Assembly (NCBI RefSeq): GCF_012986595.1
Contig: NZ_JAAQYM010000003.1
Location: forward strand, 434,001 to 498,000
Source of the DNA: Pseudomonas koreensis
Lineage (GTDB): Bacteria > Pseudomonadota > Gammaproteobacteria > Pseudomonadales > Pseudomonadaceae
Direction of reading: 5' to 3'
DNA length: 64,000 nt
In this document: one piece after another, positions 49,644 through 58,207 of the stretch
Layout: each line of letters begins with the position of its first letter
Position numbering within the stretch: position 1 is the stretch's first letter
Translations under genes and position numbers: made by a program
Notes under the pieces: model-generated
Database searches by the model: none
Told to the model about the DNA's origin: nothing
Seen by the model: only the letters and a program-made list of their open reading frames with translations

Positions 49644-50597
49644 ATGACACGTAATCAATTTCCCGCTTCGCCAACCACACGACCTCGCGCCTGGAGCGCC
49701 ATAGCGGCGCTGTTGCTCAGCCTGATGCTGGCGCCGACCGCCGCGCTCGCTGACGCCCAAGCCCCGGCCGCTCCGGCAGCCACCGAACAGCACGCGCCTG
49801 CCGCCGCGCCAGCTGCCACCGACCCGGTGCAAGCGGTAGACGCCAGCCCGGCAGACGCCCCTGAAATACTCGAACCCGACAACAGCCTGGGCATGGCCCA
49901 CGACCTGTCGCCATGGGGCATGTATCAGAACGCCGACATCATCGTGAAAATCGTGATGATCGGTCTGGCCATCGCCTCCATCATCACCTGGACCATCTGG
50001 ATCGCCAAAGGCTTCGAGCTGATGGGCGCCAAGCGTCGCCTGCGGGGTGAAATCGCCGCCCTGAAAAAAGCCGCCACCCTCAAGGAAGCCAGCGCCACGG
50101 CAGCCAAAGAAGGCACCCTCGCCAACCTGCTGGTACACGACGCGCTCGAAGAGATGCGCCTCTCGGTCAACAGCCGCGAAAAAGAAGGCATCAAGGAGCG
50201 CGTCAGCTTCCGTCTTGAGCGTCTGGTCGCAGCCTGTGGCCGCAACATGAGCAGCGGCACCGGCGTCCTCGCCACCATCGGTTCCACCGCGCCGTTCGTC
50301 GGCCTGTTCGGCACCGTGTGGGGCATCATGAACAGCTTCATCGGCATCGCCAAGACCCAGACCACCAACCTCGCCGTCGTCGCGCCGGGCATCGCCGAAG
50401 CGCTGCTGGCCACCGCACTGGGTCTGGTGGCTGCGATTCCTGCGGTCGTGATCTACAACGTGTTCGCCCGCTCCATCGCCGGCTACAAAGCGCAGGTCTC
50501 CGACGCTTCGGCGCAGGTTCTGTTGCTGGTCAGCCGTGACCTCGACCACCAGCCTGAGCGCAGCAGCTCGCAACCGCACATGGTGAAAGTGGGGTAA
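49644..50597 (+). CDS. exbB: TonB-system energiser ExbB
   Basis: 317 residues. A signal-like N-terminus and an Ala/Pro-rich periplasmic segment of about 60 residues (APAAPAATEQHAPAAAPAAT) precede the usual three membrane segments (IVKIVMIGLAIASIITWTIW, ATIGSTAPFVGLFGTVWGIM, ALLATALGLVAAIPAVVIYN). The long N-terminal extension is typical of Pseudomonas ExbB. With ExbD it uses proton flow to power TonB. ATG 49644 gives the known N-terminus; the frame reaches back to 49581. exbD follows after 6 bases. Confidence 0.94.
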   Translation: MTRNQFPASPTTRPRAWSAIAALLLSLMLAPTAALADAQAPAAPAATEQHAPAAAPAATDPVQAVDASPADAPEILEPDNSLGMAHDLSPWGMYQNADIIVKIVMIGLAIASIITWTIWIAKGFELMGAKRRLRGEIAALKKAATLKEASATAAKEGTLANLLVHDALEEMRLSVNSREKEGIKERVSFRLERLVAACGRNMSSGTGVLATIGSTAPFVGLFGTVWGIMNSFIGIAKTQTTNLAVVAPGIAEALLATALGLVAAIPAVVIYNVFARSIAGYKAQVSDASAQVLLLVSRDLDHQPERSSSQPHMVKVG

Positions 50598-50603
50598 TCG
50601 GCC

Positions 50604-51032
50604 ATGGGCCTGCATTTGAAAGAAGGCGCAGACGACGATCTGGCCGAGAACCACGAAATCAACGTCACGCCGTTCATCGACGTGATGCTGGTGCTGCTGA
50701 TCATCTTCATGGTGGCCGCACCGCTGGCCACCGTGGATATCAAAGTCGACCTGCCTGCCTCGACCGCCAAACCGGCGCCACGGCCAGAGAAACCGGTGTT
50801 CCTCAGCGTAAAAGCTGATCAGCGTCTGTATATCGGCGACGACGAAGTCAACGCCGACACCCTCGGCGCGACGCTCGACGCCAAGACCCAGGGCAAGAAA
50901 GACACCACCATCTTCTTCCAGGCCGACAAAGGCGTGGACTACGGCGACCTGATGAGCGTGATGGATAAGTTGCGCTCGGCCGGTTACCTGAAGGTCGGTC
51001 TGGTGGGCCTTGAGAGCGCAGCCAAGAAATGA
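50604..51032 (+). CDS. exbD: TonB-system energiser ExbD
   Basis: 142 residues. One N-terminal membrane segment with the essential aspartate (INVTPFIDVMLVLLIIFMVA) and a periplasmic domain ending KLRSAGYLKVGLVGLE. Partner of ExbB. Its TGA stop overlaps the tonB ATG in ATGA, so the two are translationally coupled. Confidence 0.96.
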   Translation: MGLHLKEGADDDLAENHEINVTPFIDVMLVLLIIFMVAAPLATVDIKVDLPASTAKPAPRPEKPVFLSVKADQRLYIGDDEVNADTLGATLDAKTQGKKDTTIFFQADKGVDYGDLMSVMDKLRSAGYLKVGLVGLESAAKK

Positions 51033-51778
51033 TCACGACGCGCCATAAGCTGACGCGTTACAGCGGTAGCCTGGCCGTGGTGCTGGGCGTTCACGCGCTG
51101 GCCATCGCGCTGGCGCTCAACTGGACCGCCCGCCCGCCCATCGAACTGCCGCCGCAGGCAATGATGGTCGAGCTGGCACCGGTTCCGGCCCCGCCACCGC
51201 CTGCTCCGCCGAAAGTCGTCACACCGCCGCAGCCCCCGGCGCCGGTCGAAGAGTTGCCGATTCCGAAACTGGCTGAAGCACCCAAGGCCGAGATTGCCGT
51301 ACCGAAGCCCAAACCCAAGCCAAAGCCGAAACCGCAGCCGCCCAAACCGGTCGAGAAAAAACCTGAGCCTGTGAAGGAAAAACCTTCCGAGGAAAAACCG
51401 GCCGACACGCAACCGACCCAGGCACCGACGGAGAAATCCGCCCAGCCGGCACCGGGCCCGTCGCCCGCACAATTGGCCGCCAAGGCCAGTTGGCAAGGCA
51501 CCCTGCTCGCGCATTTGGCCAAGTACAAAAAGTACCCGCAAAGCGCACAGGCACGGGGCAAGGAAGGCCTGAACCGTCTGCGCTTCGTGGTCGATGGCGA
51601 AGGTAACGTGCTGTCGTTCGAACTGGTGGGCCGCTCGGGCAATGCCGATCTGGACCGGGCCACCCTGGAAATGATCCGCCGTGCGCAACCGCTGCCCAAG
51701 CCACCGGCCGACATGCTGAACAACGGCTCTATCGAAATTGTGGCGCCGTTTGTGTACTCGCTCGAACGCCGCCGCTAA
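51029..51778 (+). CDS. tonB: TonB energy-transducing protein
   Basis: 249 residues. N-terminal membrane anchor (YSGSLAVVLGVHALAIALAL), a long Pro/Lys-rich spacer including VPKPKPKPKPKPQPPKPVEK, and the C-terminal TonB domain (YKKYPQSAQARGKEGLNRLR, VLSFELVGRSGNADLD). It contacts TonB boxes of outer-membrane siderophore receptors. Third gene of exbB-exbD-tonB; a REP pair follows. Confidence 0.95.
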   Translation: MITTRHKLTRYSGSLAVVLGVHALAIALALNWTARPPIELPPQAMMVELAPVPAPPPPAPPKVVTPPQPPAPVEELPIPKLAEAPKAEIAVPKPKPKPKPKPQPPKPVEKKPEPVKEKPSEEKPADTQPTQAPTEKSAQPAPGPSPAQLAAKASWQGTLLAHLAKYKKYPQSAQARGKEGLNRLRFVVDGEGNVLSFELVGRSGNADLDRATLEMIRRAQPLPKPPADMLNNGSIEIVAPFVYSLERRR

Positions 51779-51790
51779 CGCAACACAAAA

Positions 51791-51881
51791 CCTGTAGGAG
51801 TGAGCCTGCTCGCGATAGCGGTGTGTCAGACAATGAATGATTGACTGACACACCCCCATCGCGAGCAGGCTCACTCCTACA
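51791..51881. repeat. REP pair, GTAGGAGTGAGCC family
   Basis: Inverted copies of GTAGGAGTGAGCCTGCTCGC with a spacer containing GTGTGTCAG/CTGACACAC, which lengthens the stem. Between tonB and oxyR. Confidence 0.93.
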
Positions 51882-52053
51882 AAGATTCTCCGCCAGCCGG
51901 ATGATCCAGCCAAAAGGCGCCGCAAGGTGCCTTTTGCTTATCTACCCGCGGCAAACTCACATTGCCCGGTGTCGCATTCCTCACTCAGTCTGATAACGTG
52001 CGTCTATCGATTGCAGCCGTTATGCTTGGCCCGCAACTTCATGGACGCTCGCT

Positions 52054-52983
52054 ATGACTCTCACAGAATTACGCTACATCGTTACCCTCGCCCAAGAGCA
52101 GCACTTCGGCCACGCCGCCGAGCGTTGCCACGTCAGTCAGCCGACCCTGTCGGTGGGCGTGAAAAAGCTTGAAGACGAACTCGGTGTGCTGATTTTCGAG
52201 CGCAGCAAAAGCGCCGTGCGCCTGACCCCGGTCGGCGAAGGCATCGTTGCCCAGGCGCAAAAAGTCCTGGAGCAGGCGCAGGGCATTCGTGAACTGGCCC
52301 AGGCCGGCAAGAACCAGCTGACCGCCCCGCTGAAAGTCGGCGCGATCTACACCGTCGGCCCGTACCTGTTCCCGCACCTGATTCCACAACTGCACCGGGT
52401 CGCCCCGCAGATGCCGTTGTACATCGAAGAAAACTTCACCCACGTGCTGCGCGACAAACTGCGCAACGGCGAGCTCGACGCGATCATCATCGCCCTGCCG
52501 TTCAACGAAGCCGACGTGCTGACCCTGCCGCTGTACGACGAGCCGTTCTACGTGCTGATGCCGGCCCAGCACCCGTGGACGCAAAAGGAAAGCATCGACG
52601 CCGCCCTGCTCAACGACAAGAGCCTGCTGCTGCTCGGCGAAGGCCACTGCTTCCGCGATCAAGTGCTCGAAGCCTGCCCGACCCTGACCAAGGGCAACGA
52701 CGGCGCCAAGCACACCACGGTGGAATCCAGCTCGCTGGAAACCATCCGCCACATGGTTGCGTCCGGTCTGGGCATCTCGATCCTGCCGCTGTCGGCAGTG
52801 GACAGCCATCACTACGCCCCGGGCGTGATCGAAGTGCGCCCGCTGTCGGCGCCGGTGCCGTTCCGCACCGTGGCGATTGCCTGGCGCGCGAGCTTCCCGC
52901 GGCCGAAAGCCATCGAGATCCTCGCCGACTCCGTTCGCCTGTGCTCGGTGGCCAAGCCCGCAGCACCGGTTACGGCCGGTTAA
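52054..52983 (+). CDS. oxyR: Peroxide-sensing regulator OxyR
   Basis: 309 residues, LysR family. HTH: LRYIVTLAQEQHFGHAAERC with HVSQPTLSVGVKKLEDELG. The redox pair falls exactly at Cys 199 and Cys 208 (GEGHCFRDQVLEACP), as in E. coli OxyR. It activates peroxide defence genes. recG starts 10 bases after the stop, so the two are probably one transcript, as in PAO1 and P. putida. Confidence 0.97.
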   Translation: MTLTELRYIVTLAQEQHFGHAAERCHVSQPTLSVGVKKLEDELGVLIFERSKSAVRLTPVGEGIVAQAQKVLEQAQGIRELAQAGKNQLTAPLKVGAIYTVGPYLFPHLIPQLHRVAPQMPLYIEENFTHVLRDKLRNGELDAIIIALPFNEADVLTLPLYDEPFYVLMPAQHPWTQKESIDAALLNDKSLLLLGEGHCFRDQVLEACPTLTKGNDGAKHTTVESSSLETIRHMVASGLGISILPLSAVDSHHYAPGVIEVRPLSAPVPFRTVAIAWRASFPRPKAIEILADSVRLCSVAKPAAPVTAG

Positions 52984-52992
52984 GCGAGCGTC

Positions 52993-55068
52993 ATGACTGA
53001 GCTGTCGCAAGTGTCGGTGACGGCACTCAAGGGTGTCGGCGAAGCCATGGCCGAGAAACTGGCCAAGGTCGGTCTGGAGAACCTCCAGGACGTGCTGTTT
53101 CACCTGCCGCTGCGTTATCAGGATCGCACCCGCGTGGTGCCGATCGGTCACTTGCGACCGGGCCAGGACGCGGTGGTCGAAGGCACCGTCAGCGGTGCCG
53201 ACGTGGTCATGGGCCGGCGTCGCAGCCTGGTGGTGCGCATGCAGGACGGCACCGGCGGCCTGAGCTTGCGCTTCTACCATTTCAGCAATGCACAGAAAGA
53301 AGGCCTCAAGCGCGGCACGCGGATTCGCTGCTACGGCGAGGTGCGGCCCGGTGCCTCGGGGCTGGAAATCTACCACCCGGAATACCGCGCCATCACCGGT
53401 GACGAGCCGCCGCCGGTGGACGAAACTCTGACCCCGGTCTACCCGCTCACCGAAGGCCTGACCCAACAGCGCCTGCGTCAGTTGTGCATGCAGACCCTGA
53501 CCCTGCTCAAGCCATCCACCCTGCCCGACTGGCTGCCGACCGAACTGGCTCGCGACTACCAACTCGCGCCGCTGGCCGACGCAATCCGCTACCTGCACAA
53601 CCCGCCTGCCGATGCCGACGTCGATGAGCTGGCCCTCGGTCATCACTGGGCGCAGCATCGTCTGGCCTTCGAAGAGCTGCTGACCCACCAACTGTCGCAG
53701 CAACGTCTGCGCGAAAGCATGCGTTCGCTGCGTGCGCCAGCGATGCCGAAGGCGAAAAAGCTGCCGCCGAAATACCTGGCCAACCTCGGCTTCAACCCGA
53801 CCGGTGCGCAACAGCGTGTCGGCAATGAAATCGCCTACGACCTCAGCCAGCACGAACCGATGCTGCGCCTGATTCAGGGCGACGTCGGCGCGGGTAAAAC
53901 CGTGGTCGCCGCCCTCGCCGCGTTGCAAGCGCTGGAGGCCGGTTATCAGGTCGCGCTGATGGCGCCGACCGAGATCCTCGCCGAGCAACACTTCATCACT
54001 TTCAAGCGCTGGCTCGAACCGCTGGGCATTGAAGTCGCGTGGCTGGCCGGCAAGCTCAAAGGCAAAAACCGCGTCGCCGCACTGGAACAGATCGCCAGCG
54101 GCACACCGATGGTGGTCGGCACTCACGCGCTGTTCCAGGACGAAGTGCAGTTCAAGAACCTCGCACTGGTGATCATCGACGAACAACACCGCTTCGGCGT
54201 GCAACAGCGTCTGGCGCTGCGGCAGAAAGGCGTCGGCGGGCGCATGTGCCCACATCAACTGATCATGACCGCCACGCCGATCCCGCGCACGCTGGCGATG
54301 AGCGCCTACGCCGACCTCGACACCTCGATCCTCGACGAACTGCCGCCCGGGCGCACCCCGGTCAACACCGTGCTGGTCACCGACACCCGCCGCGTCGAAG
54401 TCATCGAAAGGGTGCGCAGCGCCTGCGCCGAAGGGCGTCAGGCCTATTGGGTGTGCACGCTGATTGAAGAGTCGGAAGAGCTGACCTGTCAGGCCGCCGA
54501 AACCACGTTCGAAGACCTCACCGCCGCCCTCGGCGAGCTGAAAGTCGGGCTGATTCACGGGCGCATGAAGCCTGCCGAAAAAGCGGCGGTGATGGCCGAA
54601 TTCAAGGCCGGCAACCTGCAACTGCTGGTCGCCACCACGGTGATCGAAGTCGGCGTCGACGTGCCCAACGCCAGCCTGATGATCATCGAAAACCCCGAGC
54701 GTCTGGGCCTCGCGCAACTGCACCAGTTGCGCGGTCGCGTCGGTCGGGGCAGCGCCGTCAGCCATTGCGTGCTGCTTTACCATCCGCCGCTGTCGCAGAT
54801 CGGCCGCCAGCGCCTGGGCATCATGCGCGAGACCAACGACGGTTTCGTCATCGCCGAAAAAGACCTCGAGCTGCGCGGCCCCGGCGAAATGCTCGGCACG
54901 CGCCAGACCGGCCTGCTGCAATTCAAGGTCGCCGACCTGATGCGCGACGCCGACCTGCTGCCCGCCGTACGCGATGCCGCCCAGGCTTTACTCGAGCGCT
55001 GGCCAACTCACGTCAGCCCATTGCTTGACCGCTGGTTGCGCCACGGGCAGCAATACGGCCAAGTGTGA
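52993..55068 (+). CDS. recG: ATP-dependent DNA helicase RecG
   Basis: 691 residues. N-terminal wedge/OB domain (LPLRYQDRTRVVPIGHLRPG), Walker A QGDVGAGKTVVAALAAL, motif II VIIDEQHRFGV, TATPIPRTLAM, and C-terminal VATTVIEVGVDVPNASLM, QLRGRVGRG and the TRG motif. It remodels stalled forks and Holliday junctions. Downstream of oxyR. Confidence 0.96.
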   Translation: MTELSQVSVTALKGVGEAMAEKLAKVGLENLQDVLFHLPLRYQDRTRVVPIGHLRPGQDAVVEGTVSGADVVMGRRRSLVVRMQDGTGGLSLRFYHFSNAQKEGLKRGTRIRCYGEVRPGASGLEIYHPEYRAITGDEPPPVDETLTPVYPLTEGLTQQRLRQLCMQTLTLLKPSTLPDWLPTELARDYQLAPLADAIRYLHNPPADADVDELALGHHWAQHRLAFEELLTHQLSQQRLRESMRSLRAPAMPKAKKLPPKYLANLGFNPTGAQQRVGNEIAYDLSQHEPMLRLIQGDVGAGKTVVAALAALQALEAGYQVALMAPTEILAEQHFITFKRWLEPLGIEVAWLAGKLKGKNRVAALEQIASGTPMVVGTHALFQDEVQFKNLALVIIDEQHRFGVQQRLALRQKGVGGRMCPHQLIMTATPIPRTLAMSAYADLDTSILDELPPGRTPVNTVLVTDTRRVEVIERVRSACAEGRQAYWVCTLIEESEELTCQAAETTFEDLTAALGELKVGLIHGRMKPAEKAAVMAEFKAGNLQLLVATTVIEVGVDVPNASLMIIENPERLGLAQLHQLRGRVGRGSAVSHCVLLYHPPLSQIGRQRLGIMRETNDGFVIAEKDLELRGPGEMLGTRQTGLLQFKVADLMRDADLLPAVRDAAQALLERWPTHVSPLLDRWLRHGQQYGQV

Positions 55069-55147
55069 GCACCGTCGCAGTTTCTGACAGATCGTTCTGA
55101 CCAAGCTGGTTATACTCCTGCCATTGTTTCAAAAACGGATACAGATC

Positions 55148-56548
55148 ATGACCGAAGCCGCCCTCGCCCCCGAATCCCCGCACGCGCCGTCTGTCATTCG
55201 GCTGCTGCTAGGCAAACTCGGGATCGCCTACGAAGAAGTGCTCGACCACCACGGCCTCAATGCTTCGCGCAAGGTGCAAGCCGTGTTGCTGGACGATGCC
55301 GTCGGCGCGCTGATGGTGCTGTTTCCGCAGAGCCAGTTGCTGGACCTCAATCGCCTCGCCGAACTCACCGGCCGGCGCCTGACCGCCGTGTCCACCGAAC
55401 GCCTGGAAAAGATGCTCGGCAAACACAGCCTGAGCCTGCTGCCGGGCCTGCCGGCGCTGACCAGTTCGCCGTGCCTCTACGAAGAAAGCCTGCTGCGCGA
55501 GCCGAAGCTGCTGATCAACTCGGGCGAGCCGGGCCTGCTGCTGGAAATCGCCAGCGAAGATTTCAAGACCATGCTGACCAAGGCCAGCGCAGCCAACTTC
55601 GGCGAAGCCCTGAGCAGCATCCGCCCGAACCTCGACCGCCCGGACGATGACCGCGAGGAAATCACCCAGGCCGTGCAGGCGTTCACCGCGCGCCGGATTC
55701 AGCAGCGCCTGGAAGCGACCATCGAGATTCCGCCGCTGGCCGAAACCGCGCAAAAAATCATCAAGCTGCGCGTCGACCCCAACGCCACCATCGACGACAT
55801 CACCGGCGTGGTCGAAACCGATCCGGCGCTGGCTGCACAAGTGGTGAGCTGGGCCGCGTCGCCGTACTACGCCTCGCCGGGCAAGATCCGTTCGGTGGAA
55901 GACGCGATCGTTCGCGTGCTCGGCTTCGACCTGGTGATCAACCTCGCCCTGGGCCTGGCCCTCGGCAAGACCCTGAGCCTGCCCAAAGACCACCCGCAGC
56001 ACACCACGCCGTACTGGCAGCAATCGATCTACACCGCCGCCGTCATCGAAGGCCTGACCCGCGCCATGCCCCGCGCCCAGCGCCCGGAAGCCGGCCTGAC
56101 GTATCTGGCCGGTCTGCTGCACAACTTCGGTTACCTGCTGCTGGCCCACGTGTTCCCGCCGCACTTCTCGCTGATCTGCCGTCACCTGGAGGTCAACCCG
56201 CATCTGTGCCACAGCTACATCGAGCAGCACCTGCTGGGGATCAGCCGCGAACAGATCGGCTCGTGGCTGATGCGCTATTGGGACATGCCCGATGAGCTGG
56301 CCACCGCCCTGCGCTTCCAGCACGACCCAAGCTACGACGGCGCCTACGCCGAATACCCGAACCTCGTCTGCCTGGCCGTACGCCTGCTGCGCAGCCGCGG
56401 CATCGGCTCCGGCCCCGACGAAGACATCCCCGACGCCCTGCTCGAACGCGTTGGCCTGACTCGCGACAAAGCCAACGACGTGGTCAGCAAAGTCCTCGAG
56501 GCCGAAGTCCTGCTGCGCGAACTAGCCTCGCAATTCAGCCAGGCCTGA
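55148..56548 (+). CDS. HDOD protein with YbaK-like N-terminal domain
   Basis: 466 residues. Residues about 10-160 resemble a YbaK/ProX aminoacyl-tRNA deacylase-like domain (VQAVLLDDAVGALMVLFPQS, LTGRRLTAVSTERLEKMLG). Residues about 195-400 form an HDOD domain (IPPLAETAQKIIKLRVDPNA, YLAGLLHNFGYLLLAHVFPP with the partly kept HD-like LLHN). HDOD proteins act in signalling without proven hydrolase activity. Gene order after recG matches PA5346. The frame extends to 55124; ATG 55148 is the likely start. Confidence 0.86.
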   Translation: MTEAALAPESPHAPSVIRLLLGKLGIAYEEVLDHHGLNASRKVQAVLLDDAVGALMVLFPQSQLLDLNRLAELTGRRLTAVSTERLEKMLGKHSLSLLPGLPALTSSPCLYEESLLREPKLLINSGEPGLLLEIASEDFKTMLTKASAANFGEALSSIRPNLDRPDDDREEITQAVQAFTARRIQQRLEATIEIPPLAETAQKIIKLRVDPNATIDDITGVVETDPALAAQVVSWAASPYYASPGKIRSVEDAIVRVLGFDLVINLALGLALGKTLSLPKDHPQHTTPYWQQSIYTAAVIEGLTRAMPRAQRPEAGLTYLAGLLHNFGYLLLAHVFPPHFSLICRHLEVNPHLCHSYIEQHLLGISREQIGSWLMRYWDMPDELATALRFQHDPSYDGAYAEYPNLVCLAVRLLRSRGIGSGPDEDIPDALLERVGLTRDKANDVVSKVLEAEVLLRELASQFSQA

Positions 56549-56586
56549 AAGCAAACAGGCCCGCTCCCCCAGGATTTACACAAATC

Positions 56587-56612
56587 CCTGTGGGAGCGAG
56601 CCTGCTCGCGAA
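56587..56612 (+). repeat. Single REP, GGGAGCGAGCC family
   Basis: One copy of GGGAGCGAGCCTGCTCGCGA, without the inverted partner that other copies in this window have. Confidence 0.88.
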
Positions 56613-56648
56613 GAATCCAAACCAATTTACCTGGCTGACACAAAACCT

Positions 56649-56779
56649 GTGGTGAGGGGATTTATCCCCGACCGACTGCGCAGCAGTCGCAAACCCAGCC
56701 AACAGGGTGTGTCAGTTGTATCGAGGTCTCAGGTTTTGGGGCCGCTGCGCAGCCCATCGGGGATAAATCCCCTCGCCAC
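56649..56779. repeat. REP-like pair, GAGGGGATTTATCCCC family
   Basis: Outer arms GTGGTGAGGGGATTTATCCC and its near complement at 56757-56779, with inner dyads CTGCGCAGCAG and GCCGCTGCGCAGCCC. It is related to the GTGGCGAGGGAGC family by its GTGGCGAGG edge. Between the HDOD gene and the convergent SCP2-like gene. Confidence 0.88.
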
Positions 56780-56793
56780 GACAGCCCATCTTC

Positions 56794-57177
56794 TCAAGCC
56801 TTAGGCTTGGCCTTCCTCGGCTTCAAATACTTCATCAACCCCTGAAACCACATCACCAGCGCCGGATTCCCCTTCAGCTGGATCGACTTGTCCTGAATCC
56901 CCTGCATAAACGCCAACTGCTTGTTCTTCGCCTGCATCGTGGCAAAGGCATAACCCGCATCCTTGAACGCAATCGCAAACGCCGGCTCCGCCACCACGCC
57001 AGACTTGCTGGTGACGCGCTGATTCTTCACCACGAAATGCCGCGCCACTTTCCCGTCCAGCGTCTGCAGCTGAAACACCAGATCCTTGTCACCCAACTGC
57101 TGCTGGAACGCAGGATTTGTCCGGCTGGCCTTACCCATCAACAAACCCATCATCCACAGAAGAAAACGAAATTTCAT
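56794..57177 (-). CDS. SCP2 sterol-binding-domain-like small protein
   Basis: 127 residues with a hydrophobic N-terminus (MKFRFLLWMMGLLMGKASRT) and an SCP2-like fold: LVFQLQTLDGKVARHFVVKN, AEPAFAIAFKDAGYAFATMQ, LAFMQGIQDKSIQLKGNPAL and VMWFQGLMKYL. Such domains bind lipids. Homologues in pseudomonads are annotated as hypothetical. ATG 57177 has GAGG at eight bases; GTG 57183 is too close to it. Confidence 0.75.
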   Translation of the reverse strand: MKFRFLLWMMGLLMGKASRTNPAFQQQLGDKDLVFQLQTLDGKVARHFVVKNQRVTSKSGVVAEPAFAIAFKDAGYAFATMQAKNKQLAFMQGIQDKSIQLKGNPALVMWFQGLMKYLKPRKAKPKA

Positions 57178-57420
57178 GAGCACAGCCTCAAAAGGAAAAT
57201 GAACGGCCGGGGCAGTGTAAGGGATTCGGACGATAACGCCAGTATCTGCCGCTATTGGAAGAGGATGCAGTCAAGTTCCCGCACGATGACCACCAAGTCA
57301 CGCCTTTACAGCTAAACGCCCTACGCCTTGGCTGATCATTCCCCCCCCTACCCTTGGGAATGCACCCCGAGACGCTCCGCGTCTCACCACTCACCTTTCC
57401 TACACCTGTTGAAACACATA
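57178..57420. other. Gap with one small hairpin
   Basis: Between the SCP2-like gene and the single REP. The only structure I see is GAGACGC-TCC-GCGTCTC at 57369-57385. No supported ORF. Confidence 0.5.
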
Positions 57421-57460
57421 CCTGTAGGAGCTGGCGAAGCCTGCGATCTTTTGATCTTCC
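57421..57460 (+). repeat. Single REP element, GTAGGAGCTG family
   Basis: Unpaired copy with inner stem GGCGAAGCC in place of GCCGAAGGC at 2371-2410, a compensated change. It stands about 185 bases before the start of the second structured RNA core. Confidence 0.8.
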
Positions 57461-57529
57461 GCCCCGCAAACCTATGGGAAATTTCCTGCAAAGTGCCGGG
57501 CTGTCCATGAACTAGGCGAGCGGGATCGG

Positions 57530-57776
57530 TATAGATAGGCTCTGTGCGTCGTCGCAAAATCGGCGATACGGACGTGCAAGTCCGGCGGGAGTACACATTG
57601 GTTATGGCAATTCGCCGAGCGTTTACCTATGCTCGCGGATCGTTATGGCTGCTGTGTATGGGAGACCTTCGGGTCTGCCGGGTGACTCCACCGGTCTTGC
57701 ACACCTATGCACAGCTGCCACCACTTTCGAAGTGCGAGCGAAACGGTGTCGGCTCCTAAAACTGGAGTAAGACCAA
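57530..57776 (+). ncRNA. Structured leader RNA, C4-antisense-like (copy B)
   Basis: Same order of hairpins as at 2480-2723: CGGAC-GTGCAA-GTCCG (57580-57595), CGAGC/GCTCG (57616-57635), a long closing stem (57646-57662 with 57704-57720), hairpin 1 AGACC-TTCG-GGTCT and hairpin 2 CCGG/CCGG. Closing-stem pairs differ from copy A by paired changes (GCG/CGC against TAT/ATG-type pairs). The hairpin 2 loop holds ACTCCA (57685-57690), complementary to TGGAGT at 57763-57768, which contains the GGAG ribosome site of the next gene. GGTCT at 57672-57676 can also pair with AGACC at 57770-57774 in register. The match to C4 RNA is inference. Confidence 0.6.
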
Positions 57777-58148
57777 ATGATCAAACCAACACCCAATCCC
57801 CCAGAATCCCCAGATATATCGCCCTACGAATCGCTGGAATCCAAGAAATTCCACGAAGCCGCCGAACGCGCCCTCGACCACCACTTCAAACCACCCCTCG
57901 ACCCACACCCCAAACGCGAAACCGGCCTCTTCAGCCTCTCCCCCGGCACCGACGCCGAAGCCCTCATGGCCAACGCCTCCGAAGACCTCCTGTCCATCAG
58001 CGTCATCGCCAGCGACCTGGCCGACGACCTCCACGGCTCACGCCGCTCGGTGGCGCTGGCCCTGAGCAGAATGGCGGATGGGGTGCGATTGATGGTCGAA
58101 GGGATGCTCGACCATATTGAAGTGCGGAACGTGGCGGCCAAGTCGTAG
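57777..58148 (+). CDS. DUF6124-family small protein
   Basis: 123 residues, cytoplasmic. An N-terminal Pro-rich stretch (MIKPTPNPPESPDISPYESL) is followed by LFSLSPGTDAEALMANASED, then LLSISVIASDLADDLHGSRR and a helical end. This pattern matches the Pseudomonas DUF6124/DUF3077 group of short proteins of unknown role. GGAG stands nine bases before the ATG and is complementary to the loop of the leader RNA. Codon use, rich in GCC/CTC/ATC, is like that of the BRO-N gene and unlike neighbours. A terminator follows. Confidence 0.8.
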   Translation: MIKPTPNPPESPDISPYESLESKKFHEAAERALDHHFKPPLDPHPKRETGLFSLSPGTDAEALMANASEDLLSISVIASDLADDLHGSRRSVALALSRMADGVRLMVEGMLDHIEVRNVAAKS

Positions 58149-58163
58149 CGAGATTTGCAGATG

Positions 58164-58190
58164 AAAAAAGGGGACGTTAAGTCCCCTTTC
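58164..58190. terminator. Bidirectional terminator of the exported-protein operon
   Basis: GGGGAC-GTTAA-GTCCCC with A6 before it, which reads as T6 after the stem on the minus strand. It is strongest for the minus-strand operon ending at 58208 and also ends the DUF6124 transcript. Confidence 0.88.
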
Positions 58191-58207
58191 TGAATATTTC
58201 GGGCCTG

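Noticed and set aside
52069..54921. 950-codon minus-strand open frame
   Set aside because: Antisense to oxyR and recG, both unmistakable; composition is typical of a shadow frame.
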